Positions 63,648 through 64,000 of a DNA stretch of 64,000 nucleotides are shown in pieces. The notes beneath the pieces are model-generated. The model saw only the letters and a list, made by a program, of their open reading frames with translations. It did not search any database and was not told the DNA's origin. How positions within the stretch are numbered: position 1 is the stretch's first letter; each line of letters opens with the position of its first letter. The translations under genes and the position numbers were made by a program. The stretch comes from Chitinophaga polysaccharea (GTDB lineage Bacteria > Bacteroidota > Bacteroidia > Chitinophagales > Chitinophagaceae). The stretch lies in contig NZ_VIWO01000001.1 of the NCBI RefSeq assembly GCF_007829335.1, positions 1,116,001 through 1,180,000 on the forward strand, given 5' to 3'.

Positions 63648-64000
63648 TTAGTGTATGATAGATTTCTCTGCGCTTTTAATAGTGACGGTTTTTCCTGATG
63701 AAATATGCATATCTTCTTTAGTGCTGTGGATGTTTATTTCTTCTGCATTCTTTTCCATTTCTCGTGCTTGTACATGGATATTTTCCCTTGCTATTTTAAC
63801 AATGTTAGTGGCGGTTAACCGGTAGTCGTTGAGGGCATATTGGTTGATGCCATCGCCGGCTGTATGCAGGATGTTCATGCCAGCGGTATGATGCTGGTGT
63901 ATGCCGGCATTTATATCAATATTTTCGGTAGCCTGTATGCCGATGTTGCGGGCGGTGATTTTTATGTTTTCGGGAGCAGAGAGGGAAATGCTTTGGGCCT
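63648..64000 (-). CDS. VgrG-like spike protein, C-terminal part (5' end outside window)
   Basis: The frame is open to the window end, giving the last 117 residues. The sequence is a run of short beta-strand repeats (ENIKITARNIGIQATENIDI, GDGINQYALNDY, EEINIHSTKEDMHISSGKTV), like the DUF2345/gp5-like needle at the end of VgrG spike proteins, which ends with the TVTIKSAEK style. It is the first gene of the minus-strand cluster visible here. Type VI or extracellular contractile injection machinery should lie beyond 64000. Confidence 0.7.
   Translation of the reverse strand, partial: AQSISLSAPENIKITARNIGIQATENIDINAGIHQHHTAGMNILHTAGDGINQYALNDYRLTATNIVKIARENIHVQAREMEKNAEEINIHSTKEDMHISSGKTVTIKSAEKSIIH

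Overview
The window looks like a chromosomal segment of a Bacteroidota bacterium, most likely family Chitinophagaceae (Chitinophaga-like). This is inferred from gene content and signals, not from a database search. The pointers are: a SusC/SusD pair; an Oar-like TonB-dependent receptor; DUF3078, DUF2490, PepSY-like and carboxypeptidase-regulatory-domain proteins; several LytTR/AraC-type regulators; a long eukaryote-like IleRS; a bacterial GGGP-synthase homologue; a class II ribonucleotide reductase; mostly weak Shine-Dalgarno sites; and many matches to the Bacteroidota promoter element TAnnTTTG. GC content is moderate and fairly even. No tRNA, rRNA, IS element or CRISPR array was seen.

Layout. 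1-9.5 kb: the 3' end of mfd, a SIMPL-domain protein, a large TonB-dependent receptor, two orphan lipoproteins, and a pair encoding a TPR-AAA ATPase and a TPR membrane protein. 9.5-14.8 kb: gyrB, a decayed AsmA-like pseudogene, an AraC regulator with a cysteine cluster, an intergenic region with a candidate structured small RNA, and a PepSY-like secreted protein. 15-25 kb: ileS with a histone-H1-like/DksA fusion gene behind it, a GT2-HAD fusion enzyme, an MsbA-like ABC exporter, rbfA and a LolC/E-type permease. 25-32 kb: an N-terminal-only transketolase, a WecA/MraY-type transferase, frr, an EamA transporter, PPK2, mscL, a DUF3078 protein and scpA behind a possible attenuator. 32-37 kb: a redox/electrophile-stress-like group (AraC regulator, two pirins, YceI, nitroreductase, OsmC). 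37-45 kb: HAD phosphatase, coiled-coil protein, PAS protein lacking a kinase domain, PaaE-like reductase, dxs, a LytS/LytTR pair and the GGGPS homologue. 45-58 kb: class II RNR, two small unknowns, a DUF2490 protein, a SusCD pair, GNAT and a PRPP-synthetase-like protein. 58-64 kb: a regulatory-domain protein, then a minus-strand cluster at the window end.

The end cluster (58.96-64 kb, minus strand) reads as part of a contractile-injection or type VI secretion locus. It holds the C-terminal part of a VgrG-like spike protein, a 62-aa small ORF, a 1101-aa PAAR-like (DUF4280-type) protein carrying a GH19-like muramidase/chitinase region and a C-terminal MepA/M15-like peptidase region, and 6 nt later a lipoprotein that would fit as the periplasmic immunity protein. 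This is the best candidate here for a little-described system. Other leads are two candidate small RNAs (about 14.0 and 49.3 kb), an attenuator-like leader before scpA, a HAD domain with its nucleophile Asp replaced by Asn, and the TPR-AAA/TPR-membrane pair.

Many convergent gene pairs are separated by very long, perfectly paired hairpins (up to 28 bp). These probably act as bidirectional terminators.
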